Part shown: positions 1 to 8,436 of the stretch, one piece after another
Layout: every line of letters starts with the position of its first letter
Position numbering within the stretch: the stretch's first letter is position 1
Origin: an uncultured Muribaculaceae bacterium
Lineage (GTDB): Bacteria > Bacteroidota > Bacteroidia > Bacteroidales > Muribaculaceae
NCBI GenBank assembly: GCA_910584495.1
Contig: CAJUAR010000003.1
Coordinates: 17,450-81,449, forward strand
Direction: 5' to 3'
Length of the DNA: 64,000 nt
Program-made: the position numbers and the translations under genes
Notes under the pieces: model-generated
What the model was told of the DNA's origin: nothing
Database searches by the model: none
Seen by the model: the letters and a program-made list of their open reading frames with translations, nothing else

Positions 1-499
1 GGTAGTCGGCAAAGCGAGTCTGCAGACTGCGGCGTGCTGTAAATATGCGACTCTTGACTGTGCCCAGCGGCAAACCAAGATGGTCGGCAATTTCATTGTA
101 CTTATATCCGGCAACATGCATGGAAAACGGGACACGGTATTCCTCAGGAAATTCATTGATGGCTTGGGTTATTTCCCTTGCTCCATAAGTTCCCTCGGGA
201 GAATCGATGCCGCTGTCCTGGCTCAGGCTGAGGTGGTAGAGATTATCGGTGGTGTCGATAAGCGTAGCTTGTCTTGAGCTGCGACGGTAGTTGTTGATGA
301 AGATATTGCGCATGATGGTGAACACCCATCCTTTGAAGTTTGTTCCCTCGGTGTACTTATCTTCATTGTCGAGAGCTTTGAGCGTTGTATCCTGCAGCAG
401 GTCGAAGGCGTTGTCGCGGTCGGAGGTCAGCATATATGCGAAGTTGAGCATATTGCTCTGCAGGTTCATAAGATTTGACTGAAATTTTGAGCTTGCCAT
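1..499 (-). CDS. ECF-type RNA polymerase sigma factor (3' end cut by window edge)
   Basis: Reading the minus strand from ATG at 499 gives an open frame of 166 codons running off position 1. It begins MASSKFQSNLMNLQ and contains a region-2-like stretch (LLQDTTLKALDNEDKY, then FKGWVFTIMRNIFINNYRR) and a region-4-like HTH (NEIADHLGLPLGTVKSRIF) near the edge. That order and length (family about 165-190 aa) are those of sigma-70 family ECF factors, which direct RNA polymerase to a dedicated promoter set. Only a few C-terminal residues can be missing. No anti-sigma factor is visible; one could lie to the left. It is transcribed divergently from the ftsB-like/mutS run. Regulon unknown. Confidence 0.9.
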   Translation of the reverse strand, partial: MASSKFQSNLMNLQSNMLNFAYMLTSDRDNAFDLLQDTTLKALDNEDKYTEGTNFKGWVFTIMRNIFINNYRRSSRQATLIDTTDNLYHLSLSQDSGIDSPEGTYGAREITQAINEFPEEYRVPFSMHVAGYKYNEIADHLGLPLGTVKSRIFTARRSLQTRFADY

Positions 500-544
500 A
501 TTCGAGAATTTTTTAGGTGTGTGAGTTTTTTTTGTTTCACGATT

Positions 545-573
545 CAAAATTAGGCAATTTTCAAGCAATGCAA
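545..573 (-). promoter_or_regulatory. Predicted promoter of the ECF sigma gene
   Basis: On the minus strand TAATTTTG (545-552) matches the Bacteroidetes -7 box TAnnTTTG, with TTG at 571-573 placed 18 bases upstream. The start codon is about 45 bases downstream. Confidence 0.5.
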
Positions 574-778
574 GAATTATAATGTTAATAGTTGTTAAGT
601 GCATAAATATTCTTGTATTATTCCACTAATACACTGTTCTATAAGACATTAAAACACACCGCAATTGTTACACAATTATTACAACACTCATAGTGTCATT
701 GTTTTGTAACATATTTGTATCACTACACTGCTATTCACATTGCCTGTGCAGGATGAATGAAAATCGGCAAAAATTTTG

Positions 779-786
779 TAACTTTG
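779..786 (+). promoter_or_regulatory. -7 box TAACTTTG before the ftsB-like gene
   Basis: TAACTTTG is an exact TAnnTTTG match. It ends only 5 bases before the ATG at 792, so the transcript would be leaderless or nearly so, unless translation starts at the next in-frame ATG (837). No good TTG is found at the usual spacing. Confidence 0.5.
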
Positions 787-791
787 CCCAT

Positions 792-1103
792 ATGAATCCT
801 CGTCTTTCCTCTTTCGGTGCGTGGCTTCGCCGCTACATGAAGCCTGCCACGCTGTTGTGTCTCGCCGCGGTTGCCTATATAGTCTTCTCCGGCGAGTATA
901 CCGTGTTTCACGGCATAGACTATGACCGCCAGATCGACAGTCTGCGGCATGAACTGGCTTCGCGCCGCGACTCCATGCTCTACTACCGCGACCTCAACCG
1001 CCGCCTCAACTACGACCGCGAGCTTATTGAGAAAGTGGTGCGCGAACAATATGGCATGACACGCCCGGGCGAAGACGTATATATTTTTAAGAATGACAAA
1101 TAA
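792..1103 (+). CDS. FtsB/DivIC-like septum formation initiator
   Basis: A 104-aa protein with a short basic N-terminus, one membrane segment (about residues 17-34, KPATLLCLAAVAYIVF), then a charged helical segment suited to a coiled coil (IDSLRHELASRRDSMLYYRDLNRR) and the ending REQYGMTRPGEDVYIF typical of FtsB/DivIC proteins (EKxxREKYGMxxPGExV). These are bitopic membrane proteins that bridge FtsL and FtsQ in the divisome. An upstream in-frame ATG at 693 was rejected because it lies ahead of the -7 box at 779-786. ATG 837 is an alternative start. The 3' end overlaps the next gene by 11 bases. Confidence 0.85.
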   Translation: MNPRLSSFGAWLRRYMKPATLLCLAAVAYIVFSGEYTVFHGIDYDRQIDSLRHELASRRDSMLYYRDLNRRLNYDRELIEKVVREQYGMTRPGEDVYIFKNDK

Positions 1104-1494
1104 CGAATCGCGCAAAGCTCTGATGAGCAACGTTGTGGCACCGACAGGCCTGCTGTTGGTGCTCTTTGCCACTGTGGTGCCCTTCTTTCTTCACAGCCAG
1201 GCATGGGCCATGGCTGCCTATCCTTATATATATGCCGCCGGAGCAGCGGCCGTCTTTTTGGCTCGCATCTTCTCGCAGCAGAAAGGCGGAGATCTTCGGC
1301 TGCGCCGTCTGCACCGCATGGAGGCATGGATAGGCATCATCTTTTTGGTGGCCTCATTCTTCCTTTTCTATCCCGGTGCAGAGCTTCGCGACTGGATGGC
1401 ATTCACCCTGGCAGGAGGCGCACTACAGGTATACACCTCGCTTGCCATACCGGCGCGCGAAAAGAAATTGAGCAATGGCAAAGAAAATCGTTGA
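1093..1494 (+). CDS. Small integral membrane protein, function unknown
   Basis: A 133-aa hydrophobic protein with about four predicted membrane helices (near residues 14-34, 38-60, 76-93 and 99-118) and a basic C-terminal tail. It overlaps the ftsB-like gene by 11 bases and mutS by 20 bases, so translation is probably coupled and the gene is real despite having no recognised domain. Its position between a divisome gene and mutS gives no clear function. A member of the short, poorly characterised membrane proteins of Bacteroidales is the most that can be said. Confidence 0.75.
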   Translation: MTNNESRKALMSNVVAPTGLLLVLFATVVPFFLHSQAWAMAAYPYIYAAGAAAVFLARIFSQQKGGDLRLRRLHRMEAWIGIIFLVASFFLFYPGAELRDWMAFTLAGGALQVYTSLAIPAREKKLSNGKENR

Positions 1495-4105
1495 GACACC
1501 GCTGATGAAGCAGTACGTCGAGATGAAAAAAAAACATCCCGACGCCGTGCTTCTTTTCCGCGTGGGAGACTTCTACGAAACATTCTCCGACGATGCCATT
1601 ATGACCTCGGAAATACTTGGCATAACCCTCACACGCCGCGCCAACGGCGCAGCCCAGTATGTGGAGCTTGCCGGATTTCCACATCATGCACTCGACAGCT
1701 ACCTGCCCAAACTTGTGCGTGCCGGCAAACGTGTGGCCATCTGCGAACAGCTCGAAGACCCCAAGCTCACCAAAAAGCTTGTGAAACGCGGCATCACCGA
1801 ACTTGTCACACCCGGTGTGGCCCTGAGCGACAACGTGCTCTCGCGCTCGGAAAACAATTTTCTCGCAGCCGTGCACTATGGCAAGCCATCGTGCGGCCTG
1901 GCTCTGCTCGACATAAGCACCGGTGAGTTTCTCGCCACCGAGGGCACGGTGGAATACATCGACAAGACCCTCAGCAGCATGGCCCCGAAAGAACTTCTTG
2001 TGGAACGAGGCCTGAAGGAACGTTCGGAGCGTGACTTTTCGCAGCACTATGTCACCTTCGAGCTCGACGACTGGCTGTTTACTGCCACTGCAGCCGATGA
2101 GCGTCTGCGCAAACAATTCGGCACTGCGTCGCTCAAAGGTTTCGGAATCGACCGCATGCCCCTGGCAATAATTGCCGCCGGGGCCATTTTGCACTATCTG
2201 GACCTTACACAGCACACCCACATAAGCCATATCACCTCCATTGCCCGCATCGAAGCCGGCCGCTATGTGCGCCTCGACCGCTTCACAAGCCGCAACCTCG
2301 AGCTTTTCGAACCTCTCGACCCCGACGGTCGCAGCCTGCTGAGCGTCATCGACCGCACCGTCACGCCTATGGGGGCGCGTAAATTGCGCCGATGGCTGCA
2401 ACTGCCGCTGCGCGACCCGGCGGCCATCAACGAGCGCCTCGACGTTGTGGAGCATTTCTTCAAGTGCCCCGAGCTTCGCGACAGCGTGGCCGAAGGACTG
2501 CGAAGCATAGGCGACCTCGAACGCCTTGTCAGCAAGGTGGCTTGCCAGCGCATATTGCCACGCGAGGTGGGCCAGCTCCACACTGCCCTGCAACACATCG
2601 GGCCTATAAAAAAAATATGCGCCGACAGCGGTCTGCCCGCACTGGTGTCCCTTGCCGACCAGCTTAACCCATGCGACAAAATTGCCGAACGAATAGGCCG
2701 CGAACTTCGCGATGATGCCGGCTCGGCAAGCTCGCAGGGTGCAATCATTGCCGACGGTGTCGATGCCGAACTCGACCACCTTCGCCAAATAGCCTTCCAG
2801 GGCAAAGACTATCTTTCACGACTGCAGGCCCGCGAAAGCGAGAAAACAGGCATAGGCTCGCTCAAAGTGGGCTTCAACAACGTATTCGGCTATTATATAG
2901 AAGTTACAAACACCCACAAGGCAAAAGTACCCGCCGACTGGATCAGAAAGCAGACCCTTGTCAACGCCGAACGATACATCACTCCCGAGCTCAAACAGTA
3001 CGAAGAACAGATTCTCGGAGCACAAGATAAAATCGACGATATTCAGAAACGGCTTTATGCTGCCTTAGTAGCAGCCATTGCTCAATATATCCCTGCACTG
3101 CAAGTCGATGCTTCGCTTCTTGCACGCCTCGACGTGCTCAACGCCTTCACCCGTATTTCCATCGAAAACCGCTACAACCGCCCGGTGGTCGACCAGTCGC
3201 TGGACCTTGAACTTGTCGAGGCGCGACATCCGGTTATTGAAAAACAACTGCCACCCGGCGAGCCTTACATTGCCAACACTGTGCGCCTCAACAACGAGGA
3301 AACACAGATTATGATGATTACCGGCCCCAACATGTCGGGTAAATCGGCACTGCTGCGACAGACGGCCCTCAATGTAATTCTTGCTCAAATCGGTTGCTTT
3401 GTGGCTGCCGATTCGGCAAAAATCGGCGTGGTCGACAAAATTTTCACCCGCGTGGGAGCCAGCGACAATATCTCGCTGGGCGAGAGCACTTTCATGGTGG
3501 AAATGAACGAGGCGGCATCCATCCTCAACAACATGAGCGAACGTTCGCTCATACTCTTCGACGAACTGGGGCGAGGCACAAGCACCTACGACGGCATTTC
3601 CATTGCCTGGGCCATTGTGGAGCACATACACAACTATGGAGGACTGCACCCCAAGACTCTCTTTGCCACTCACTACCACGAGCTCAACGACATGGAGCAG
3701 AGCTTCCCGCGCATTGCCAACTACAATGTGTCGGTGAAGGAAATCGACGGCAAGGTGGTGTTCCTGCGCAAGCTGGCACAAGGCGGCAGCGAGCACAGTT
3801 TCGGTATCCACGTGGCAAAAATTGCCGGCATGCCGGCAAGCATCATCAAACGTGCCGACGAGGTGCTGGCACAACTCGAAAAAAATGATGCCGATGCCGA
3901 GCGCAACGGTTCAAAATGCCATGTCAAAGTTCCCGAACAACGCTGCGAGGACGGTATGCAACTGTCGTTCTTCCAGCTCGACGACCCCGTGCTGAGCCAG
4001 GTGCGCGACGAAATCCTCGGCGTGGACATCAACAACCTCACTCCCCTCGAAGCCCTCACAAAACTCAACGACATCAAAGGTATACTAACCGGAAAACATT
4101 CATAG
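1475..4105 (+). CDS. mutS: DNA mismatch repair protein MutS
   Basis: An 876-aa protein, the usual MutS length (about 850-880). MutS binds mismatches and small loops and recruits MutL. The mismatch-reading motif F-Y-E sits at about residues 33-35 (RVGDFYETF). The ABC-type ATPase is intact: Walker [14 protein letters not shown] near residue 617, signature and Walker B region [12 protein letters not shown] and [16 protein letters not shown] near 670-700, and the ATHYHEL switch. The C-terminal [16 protein letters not shown] dimer/tetramer segment is also present. The start ATG lies inside the 3' end of the preceding membrane gene. The GNAT gene follows after 4 bases. Confidence 0.98.
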   Translation: MAKKIVETPLMKQYVEMKKKHPDAVLLFRVGDFYETFSDDAIMTSEILGITLTRRANGAAQYVELAGFPHHALDSYLPKLVRAGKRVAICEQLEDPKLTKKLVKRGITELVTPGVALSDNVLSRSENNFLAAVHYGKPSCGLALLDISTGEFLATEGTVEYIDKTLSSMAPKELLVERGLKERSERDFSQHYVTFELDDWLFTATAADERLRKQFGTASLKGFGIDRMPLAIIAAGAILHYLDLTQHTHISHITSIARIEAGRYVRLDRFTSRNLELFEPLDPDGRSLLSVIDRTVTPMGARKLRRWLQLPLRDPAAINERLDVVEHFFKCPELRDSVAEGLRSIGDLERLVSKVACQRILPREVGQLHTALQHIGPIKKICADSGLPALVSLADQLNPCDKIAERIGRELRDDAGSASSQGAIIADGVDAELDHLRQIAFQGKDYLSRLQARESEKTGIGSLKVGFNNVFGYYIEVTNTHKAKVPADWIRKQTLVNAERYITPELKQYEEQILGAQDKIDDIQKRLYAALVAAIAQYIPALQVDASLLARLDVLNAFTRISIENRYNRPVVDQSLDLELVEARHPVIEKQLPPGEPYIANTVRLNNEETQIMMITGPNMSGKSALLRQTALNVILAQIGCFVAADSAKIGVVDKIFTRVGASDNISLGESTFMVEMNEAASILNNMSERSLILFDELGRGTSTYDGISIAWAIVEHIHNYGGLHPKTLFATHYHELNDMEQSFPRIANYNVSVKEIDGKVVFLRKLAQGGSEHSFGIHVAKIAGMPASIIKRADEVLAQLEKNDADAERNGSKCHVKVPEQRCEDGMQLSFFQLDDPVLSQVRDEILGVDINNLTPLEALTKLNDIKGILTGKHS

Positions 4106-4109
4106 TCAT

Positions 4110-4631
4110 ATGGTCATCCTCTCTTCACCTTCGCCCGAAGAACTTGCGGGTTTTGAAACGCTCTACCTTTCAGCCTTTCCTCCCGAAGAACGCCGCCCCT
4201 GGCACCAGATAACAAATCCTGCCGATGCTCGCGGTCCCCGTATGCTCGCCGTGCGTGCTGCCGACGGAACAACCGCCGGTTTCATCACCTACTGGGAGTT
4301 TGACACGTTTATATATGGCGAGCATTTTGCCATCGACCCATCACGCCGAAGCGGCGGCATAGGCTCCGATGCCATACGTGCTTTTGCAACACATTGTGTC
4401 AAGCCTGTGGTGATAGAGGTGGAGCCGGAAGATGCCCCCGACCCAATGGCGGCACGCCGAATTGGCTTCTATCGCCGCAATGGCTTTGAGCTTCTCGACT
4501 ACGACTATGTGCAGCCACCATATTCGCCGGGACTGCCGTCCGTGCCTCTGCGCCTTATGGCTACCGATGCCTTGCTCAATGCCGGAGAGGCTGCGAAAAT
4601 CATTCACCGTTACGTATACAAGCAACTTTAA
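4110..4631 (+). CDS. GNAT-family N-acetyltransferase
   Basis: A 173-aa protein with the GNAT core: YGEHFAIDPSRRSGGIGSDAIRAF supplies beta-4 and the acetyl-CoA pyrophosphate loop (R-x-x-G-x-G type, here RRSGGIG), followed by EVEPEDAP and GFYRRNGFELLDYDYVQPPY, the usual beta-5/alpha-4 region. Such enzymes move acetyl groups from acetyl-CoA to an amine; the substrate is not evident. It starts 4 bases after mutS stops and is probably cotranscribed with it. Confidence 0.85.
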   Translation: MVILSSPSPEELAGFETLYLSAFPPEERRPWHQITNPADARGPRMLAVRAADGTTAGFITYWEFDTFIYGEHFAIDPSRRSGGIGSDAIRAFATHCVKPVVIEVEPEDAPDPMAARRIGFYRRNGFELLDYDYVQPPYSPGLPSVPLRLMATDALLNAGEAAKIIHRYVYKQL

Positions 4632-4679
4632 CACCGCGTCTTTGTTATAAGGTATAAAACCTAACTAACAAAACGCAAT

Positions 4680-4979
4680 ATGGATAACTACACCTCCCTC
4701 TGTAACTCGGCACCTCTTGTCATGGTTGAATTCTATGCTTCGTGGTGCCCTCACTGCCGCCACATGATGCCAATCGTAGCACAGGTGCGCGAACTTGTGG
4801 GTACGAACGCCGCAATCTATCAGTTCGATATTGATGAAAACGAGGCTACGGCCTCCGAAGCCGACGTTGAAGGCATCCCCACCTTCATAATCTACCGCGA
4901 CGGCAAAGCCGTGTGGCGCTACAGCGGCGAAATCGACGGCAACATCCTGCTCCAAAAGCTCGAGAGCTTCATGAACTGA
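4680..4979 (+). CDS. Thioredoxin-family protein (CPHC active site)
   Basis: A 99-aa single-domain thioredoxin without a signal peptide, so cytoplasmic. The redox motif is WCPHC (Cys23, Cys26) after VEFYASW. The cis-proline region GIPTFIIYRDGKAVWRYSGE matches thioredoxins. CPHC replaces the usual CGPC; this dipeptide is also known from DsbA and shifts redox potential toward oxidation in that family, but the rest resembles a small thioredoxin. It lies 48 bases after the acetyltransferase and ends the mutS run just before a terminator. Confidence 0.9.
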   Translation: MDNYTSLCNSAPLVMVEFYASWCPHCRHMMPIVAQVRELVGTNAAIYQFDIDENEATASEADVEGIPTFIIYRDGKAVWRYSGEIDGNILLQKLESFMN

Positions 4980-5011
4980 AACGCAAAATTATTATGCCGA
5001 GCCAAAGCATT

Positions 5012-5033
5012 CCCCGGGTTTGAACGCCCGGGG
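5012..5033 (+). terminator. Hairpin after the thioredoxin gene
   Basis: CCCCGGG and CCCGGGG form a perfect 7-bp stem around an 8-base loop, followed by CTTATTATG, a weak U-rich tract. It lies between convergent genes and may serve both strands. Confidence 0.55.
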
Positions 5034-5096
5034 CTTATTATGTCAGGCCTCCGGCCTATAAAAATACACAATTATTATAATGCGTGCTTTGGCGAA

Positions 5097-7142
5097 TCAT
5101 AAACGGGCCGGACGGCCACCGAAGCCCGGACGGCTGTTATTACGGTTATTGCCACCAAAGCCTTGGTTCATGCCTCCGCCCCATGGTGCGTCTTCGTCCT
5201 CGTCGGTTTCGTCCTGCGGGGCTTTCTCGCCACGTTTGAGCTTGGGTTTGTTTTTCTTGATGGCGTAAGGCTTCTGAAGGTCGATTGGCAGTTCATAGAT
5301 GTCCCACACCTGTTCAACATCCCAGTTGGCCTTGAGGTCGATTTTCTTGGCGAAATAGAACACTTCTTCAGGCTGTATGCTGTCGGCCACATTACCGGTG
5401 TCCCACTTGCCGTTGCCGTTGGCATCGTTGACGAGGCGCAGATAGTAGGTGCCGGGGTTGATGAGTTCTATGTTCACCACGCTGGTGCCCGCGGGCTTGA
5501 AACTGCGGTATGCCGGGGCATCCGACGAGGTCAGAACTTCCACAATTGCATTGATGGAATCAGTTCCCGGCAACTCGATTTTCAAGTTTGAATATTCTTC
5601 GAGCTTCTTGGCGTTGAGTTCGGCGCTGACGGCTTTGTTCCAGGGGCCGTAGATACTCGTTGCAGCAAGGCTGTCGACAACAACTCGGTATTTCTCGCCC
5701 GGCTCCCATTTATAATCTATAAATCGTCGCAGCAATGGATTTAGCGTGTCGGGGCGCAGACGCACCGGCAGTGGCTTCCACACCGAATCGACAAATGTTT
5801 CGAGGTGTATGGCCGCAGTATCGAGGCTTGCAAGCGGCAGGTTTGTCTCTATGGTCACCGGCTTGTTGAGGTCCTGGGAACCACCGCGAATGCTCACCTG
5901 GAGATATTCCATGTCGGCAGGGGGCAGGAAGGTGGTGTCGCCGGTAATGCTGTCGACGATGAATCGTGGTTCTTCGTCCTCTTTTTTCTTTTTCTTCTTC
6001 TCTTTCTTTTCTTTCTTATCTTTGAAGAAGAAACGCAGAGTGTCGGTTGTCCACACGGGACGGTCGAGGCTGTCGTTTTTTTGATATGTCACGGCAAGGC
6101 GCAGCGAATCGGCAGCCAGTACCTCGGGGTCGGCAATCCAGTATTCGAGGCTGTCCTTGCCGGGGTTGGCGTGCATCAGGGCCCATTCCTCTACCTTGCG
6201 TCCCGCGCCCGGCGCACCGTCGACAATGGTGATAGTGGGCAGAGTATCGGCCGGAGCGCCCAGTGTGATTGTGAATTTGCGACGTTCGGGGCGCTTGTAG
6301 TCTGCCAGATAGTGAGGTTTGTAGTTTTCGTTGAACCAGGTTAGAAGTATGTCGTTTGGCAGGTAGCGCACACCGCCGTGTGTTACAAGCGAATCCTCAC
6401 CGGTCGAGGAATATAGGGTATCGGTTACGTTGATATTTTCCATGCTTGGAACCACGAGTTCGTCGAAAAATGCAATGTCCTCCGAGCGGTCCCAATGGTT
6501 GTCATGGTTCACATCGTTGATAGCAAACACGCGGTACTGTCCCGGAGCGAGGTTACGGATGGTGAACTGCCCCAGCTGATTGGTGCGTGCAATTCGTTCG
6601 AGAGGGAGCGTGGTAAGGGCCGTGTCCGAAAGATTGGAATACACTCCCACAAGCATGCCCTGGGCAGGCTCGAGGTTTTCGGCCTGGAGCACCATGCCCG
6701 AGATGCGGAGGCTGTCGAGTGTGCTGCCGGTCGAGAAATCGATGGCAAAGCCGTCGAGGATATTGCCTTCGTTCAGGTCCTTGATGGCATCGGCAAAGTC
6801 TATTGTGTAGGTGGTGTTGGCTTTGAGCGAATCGCCAAGGTCGACATAGAGGCGATGGCCGTTGGCCGTTACTTTTGCCGTCTGTTTTTGCGGGGGCGAC
6901 ACCACAACTTTGTTGAAAGCGTCTTCAAGCTGTATATTCTCGTCGAAATAGGCCGTAAGCTTTGTTTTGTTCACATTTCGCGAGCCGGGGGCCGGGTCGG
7001 AATGGAGAAATTTTGGCGGGTCGATGTCGCGAGTACCGCCTTCGGGGCGGCCCATGCTTGCACAGGCGGCCATAAGCATGACCAGAGCGAGCCACACCAG
7101 CAGGCGCATGCCCTTCATATTCGAGCGGCCCCGTCGTTCCAT
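5097..7142 (-). CDS. Ig-like (SbsA/Big_5 type) surface lipoprotein
   Basis: A 681-aa protein with a lipoprotein signal: hydrophobic LLVWLALVMLMAAC with Cys followed by ASMGRPEGGTRDIDPP. The segment PPKFLHSDPAPGSRNVNKTKLTAYFDENI matches the bacterial Ig-like domain at the N-terminus of a Bacteroidetes lipoprotein family. Odd features are a Lys/Glu-run (KKEKKEKKKKKKEDEE) near residue 380 and a Gly/Asn/Arg-rich tail (GGGMNQGFGGNNRNNSRPG). The start at 7142 forms a TGATG overlap with the stop of the upstream gene; MKGMRL at 7118 is an alternative with a more compact signal peptide. Function unknown. Confidence 0.8.
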   Translation of the reverse strand: MERRGRSNMKGMRLLVWLALVMLMAACASMGRPEGGTRDIDPPKFLHSDPAPGSRNVNKTKLTAYFDENIQLEDAFNKVVVSPPQKQTAKVTANGHRLYVDLGDSLKANTTYTIDFADAIKDLNEGNILDGFAIDFSTGSTLDSLRISGMVLQAENLEPAQGMLVGVYSNLSDTALTTLPLERIARTNQLGQFTIRNLAPGQYRVFAINDVNHDNHWDRSEDIAFFDELVVPSMENINVTDTLYSSTGEDSLVTHGGVRYLPNDILLTWFNENYKPHYLADYKRPERRKFTITLGAPADTLPTITIVDGAPGAGRKVEEWALMHANPGKDSLEYWIADPEVLAADSLRLAVTYQKNDSLDRPVWTTDTLRFFFKDKKEKKEKKKKKKEDEEPRFIVDSITGDTTFLPPADMEYLQVSIRGGSQDLNKPVTIETNLPLASLDTAAIHLETFVDSVWKPLPVRLRPDTLNPLLRRFIDYKWEPGEKYRVVVDSLAATSIYGPWNKAVSAELNAKKLEEYSNLKIELPGTDSINAIVEVLTSSDAPAYRSFKPAGTSVVNIELINPGTYYLRLVNDANGNGKWDTGNVADSIQPEEVFYFAKKIDLKANWDVEQVWDIYELPIDLQKPYAIKKNKPKLKRGEKAPQDETDEDEDAPWGGGMNQGFGGNNRNNSRPGFGGRPARL

Positions 7143-8119
7143 CAGAAATCGCGTTTGATAATGAAATCGAAAAGTTCTTCGAGCTGTTTGCGACCTTCTT
7201 CAGAGGGCAGCAAACTCAAATCGCGACAAGCTTCGGCCTTGAGGTTTTCCATTTCTTTGAAAGTGGCCTCGATGCCGCCATTGCTGCGTGCAAATTCCTG
7301 CAGTTGTGCGATTTCAGCTTCGGAATGTTCGTTTTTCGCTGCAAGAGCGGCTATGCGTTGGCGTTCGTCGGCATCGACATTTTGAAGGGCTTTGATAATC
7401 GGCAAGGTAATTTTTCCTTCGCGCAGGTCGTTGCCTGTGGGCTTGCCTATGCGCTCGCTGTCAAAATAGTCGAACACGTCGTCGCGCAGTTGGAAACAGC
7501 GGCCGAAAAGGCGGGCATAGGAGGTGAGAATGTCTATACGCTCGTCGGTGATGCCGGCGGCATAACAGCCCATGCGCACGCTGGCCACAAAGAGCGAGGC
7601 CGTCTTGTAGTCGACAACTTTATAGTAGCTTTCTTCGTCGACGTAGTGTTGCTGTGCGCGGAAAATCTGGTCGATTTCGCCAAGCGAGAGCATACGTCCT
7701 AAAGTGCTGAGAGTTTCTATAATGCGAAGGTCGCCGGTGTGAATTGCCTCCTGCATGGCCGACGAGGTGAAGAAGTCGCCAACAAGAACGGCTATATGAT
7801 TGTTCCACAAGGCATTGACCGTGGGGCGGCTGCGGCGTGTCATGGAGTTGTCCACCACGTCGTCGTGGATGAGCGAGGCGTTATGAAGCAGCTCTACGGC
7901 AGCTGCCGAGGCAAGAACCTTGTCATCGGCAGGGCCGAACATGCGTGCGCACATAATGAGCAGCAAAGGACGCAATTGCTTTCCGCGGGTCTGCAACTGC
8001 GATTTCACAATGGTGCTCATCAGCTCGTTAGGGCTGTCCAAACGGAGCGATATACGCTCGTTAAATCCGTCAAGCTCAGCACTATATATCTTTGTTAACT
8101 TTTCGAGAGTAGTCATCAC
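7142..8119 (-). CDS. Polyprenyl diphosphate synthase (octaprenyl/IspB type)
   Basis: A 325-aa trans-prenyltransferase. Both aspartate-rich motifs are present: HDDVVDN near residue 84 and QLRDDVFDYF near residue 210, with GKQLRPLLLIMC and GKPTGNDLREGKITLP as further family blocks. The enzyme adds isopentenyl units to make the long isoprenoid chain, in Bacteroidales most likely for menaquinone. Chain length cannot be read from sequence. It is the first gene of a two-gene unit with the Ig-like lipoprotein (TGATG overlap). A promoter is seen directly upstream. Confidence 0.92.
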   Translation of the reverse strand: MMTTLEKLTKIYSAELDGFNERISLRLDSPNELMSTIVKSQLQTRGKQLRPLLLIMCARMFGPADDKVLASAAAVELLHNASLIHDDVVDNSMTRRSRPTVNALWNNHIAVLVGDFFTSSAMQEAIHTGDLRIIETLSTLGRMLSLGEIDQIFRAQQHYVDEESYYKVVDYKTASLFVASVRMGCYAAGITDERIDILTSYARLFGRCFQLRDDVFDYFDSERIGKPTGNDLREGKITLPIIKALQNVDADERQRIAALAAKNEHSEAEIAQLQEFARSNGGIEATFKEMENLKAEACRDLSLLPSEEGRKQLEELFDFIIKRDF

Positions 8120-8133
8120 TTGTCTATCTTCTG

Positions 8134-8166
8134 CAAAGTTAGCAAAAAAACTTCACACGCCGCAAA
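8134..8166 (-). promoter_or_regulatory. Promoter of the polyprenyl synthase gene
   Basis: Minus-strand TTTG (8163-8166), 21 bases, then TAACTTTG (8134-8141), a close match to the Bacteroidetes consensus. The start codon is 15 bases downstream of the -7 box. Confidence 0.65.
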
Positions 8167-8218
8167 TCCCATCAAAAAAAATGCCTTTCGCGAATCCTTT
8201 ACCAAACTGAAATATACC

Positions 8219-8266
8219 TATAATCCTCCATAACTATGAATTTTAACCCACTTTTGGAGGATTATA
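8219..8266. repeat. Inverted repeat, 12-bp perfect arms
   Basis: TATAATCCTCCA (8219-8230) and its exact complement TGGAGGATTATA (8255-8266) are separated by 24 AT-rich bases. Its placement ahead of an orphan TACCTTTG suggests an operator-type site. Confidence 0.7.
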
Positions 8267-8347
8267 ACAAGGTTTTATCAGATTCTATTCTTACCTTTGC
8301 ACTTGAATTGGAGCCCTAAGATGGTTTTCGTTAATAGATAGCCCGGA

Positions 8348-8410
8348 TTTTATTAATCATAACAAATAAAGTTTGAGGAAATGGATTTTTATTTGGTATG
8401 GTTAATAAAA
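8348..8410. repeat. Palindromic unit downstream of the ATPase gene
   Basis: Arms 8348-8370 and 8388-8410 are inverted copies matching at 21 of 23 positions; the core is TTTGGTATGG. The right arm matches the palindrome arm at 9705-9729 as a 25-base direct repeat (8387-8411). It may also stop transcription of the ATPase gene. Confidence 0.75.
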
Positions 8411-8436
8411 ATGATATAGTTTCATGACATCGAAGT

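Larger units (their letters stand above)
8120..8436. other. Gene-free 317 bp with remnants of two operator/promoter units
   Basis: Apart from the synthase promoter at its left end, the stretch holds no credible gene. It contains a 12-bp perfect inverted repeat (8219-8266) followed on the plus strand by a -7-like TACCTTTG (8292-8299) that leads only to a six-codon frame, and an imperfect 23-bp palindrome (8348-8410) followed on the minus strand by a decayed GCTATCT promoter element. Both look like promoter regions that have lost their genes. Confidence 0.5.

Noticed and set aside
1..499. ECF sigma factor as regulator of a SusC/D locus
   Set aside because: No anti-sigma factor or TonB receptor adjoins it in the visible part; the link cannot be made.
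1403..2788. 461-codon frame antisense to mutS
   Set aside because: Mirror frame of a well-supported gene; no start signals, and the Ala/Val/Gly/His-rich composition is that of antisense codon shadows in this genome.
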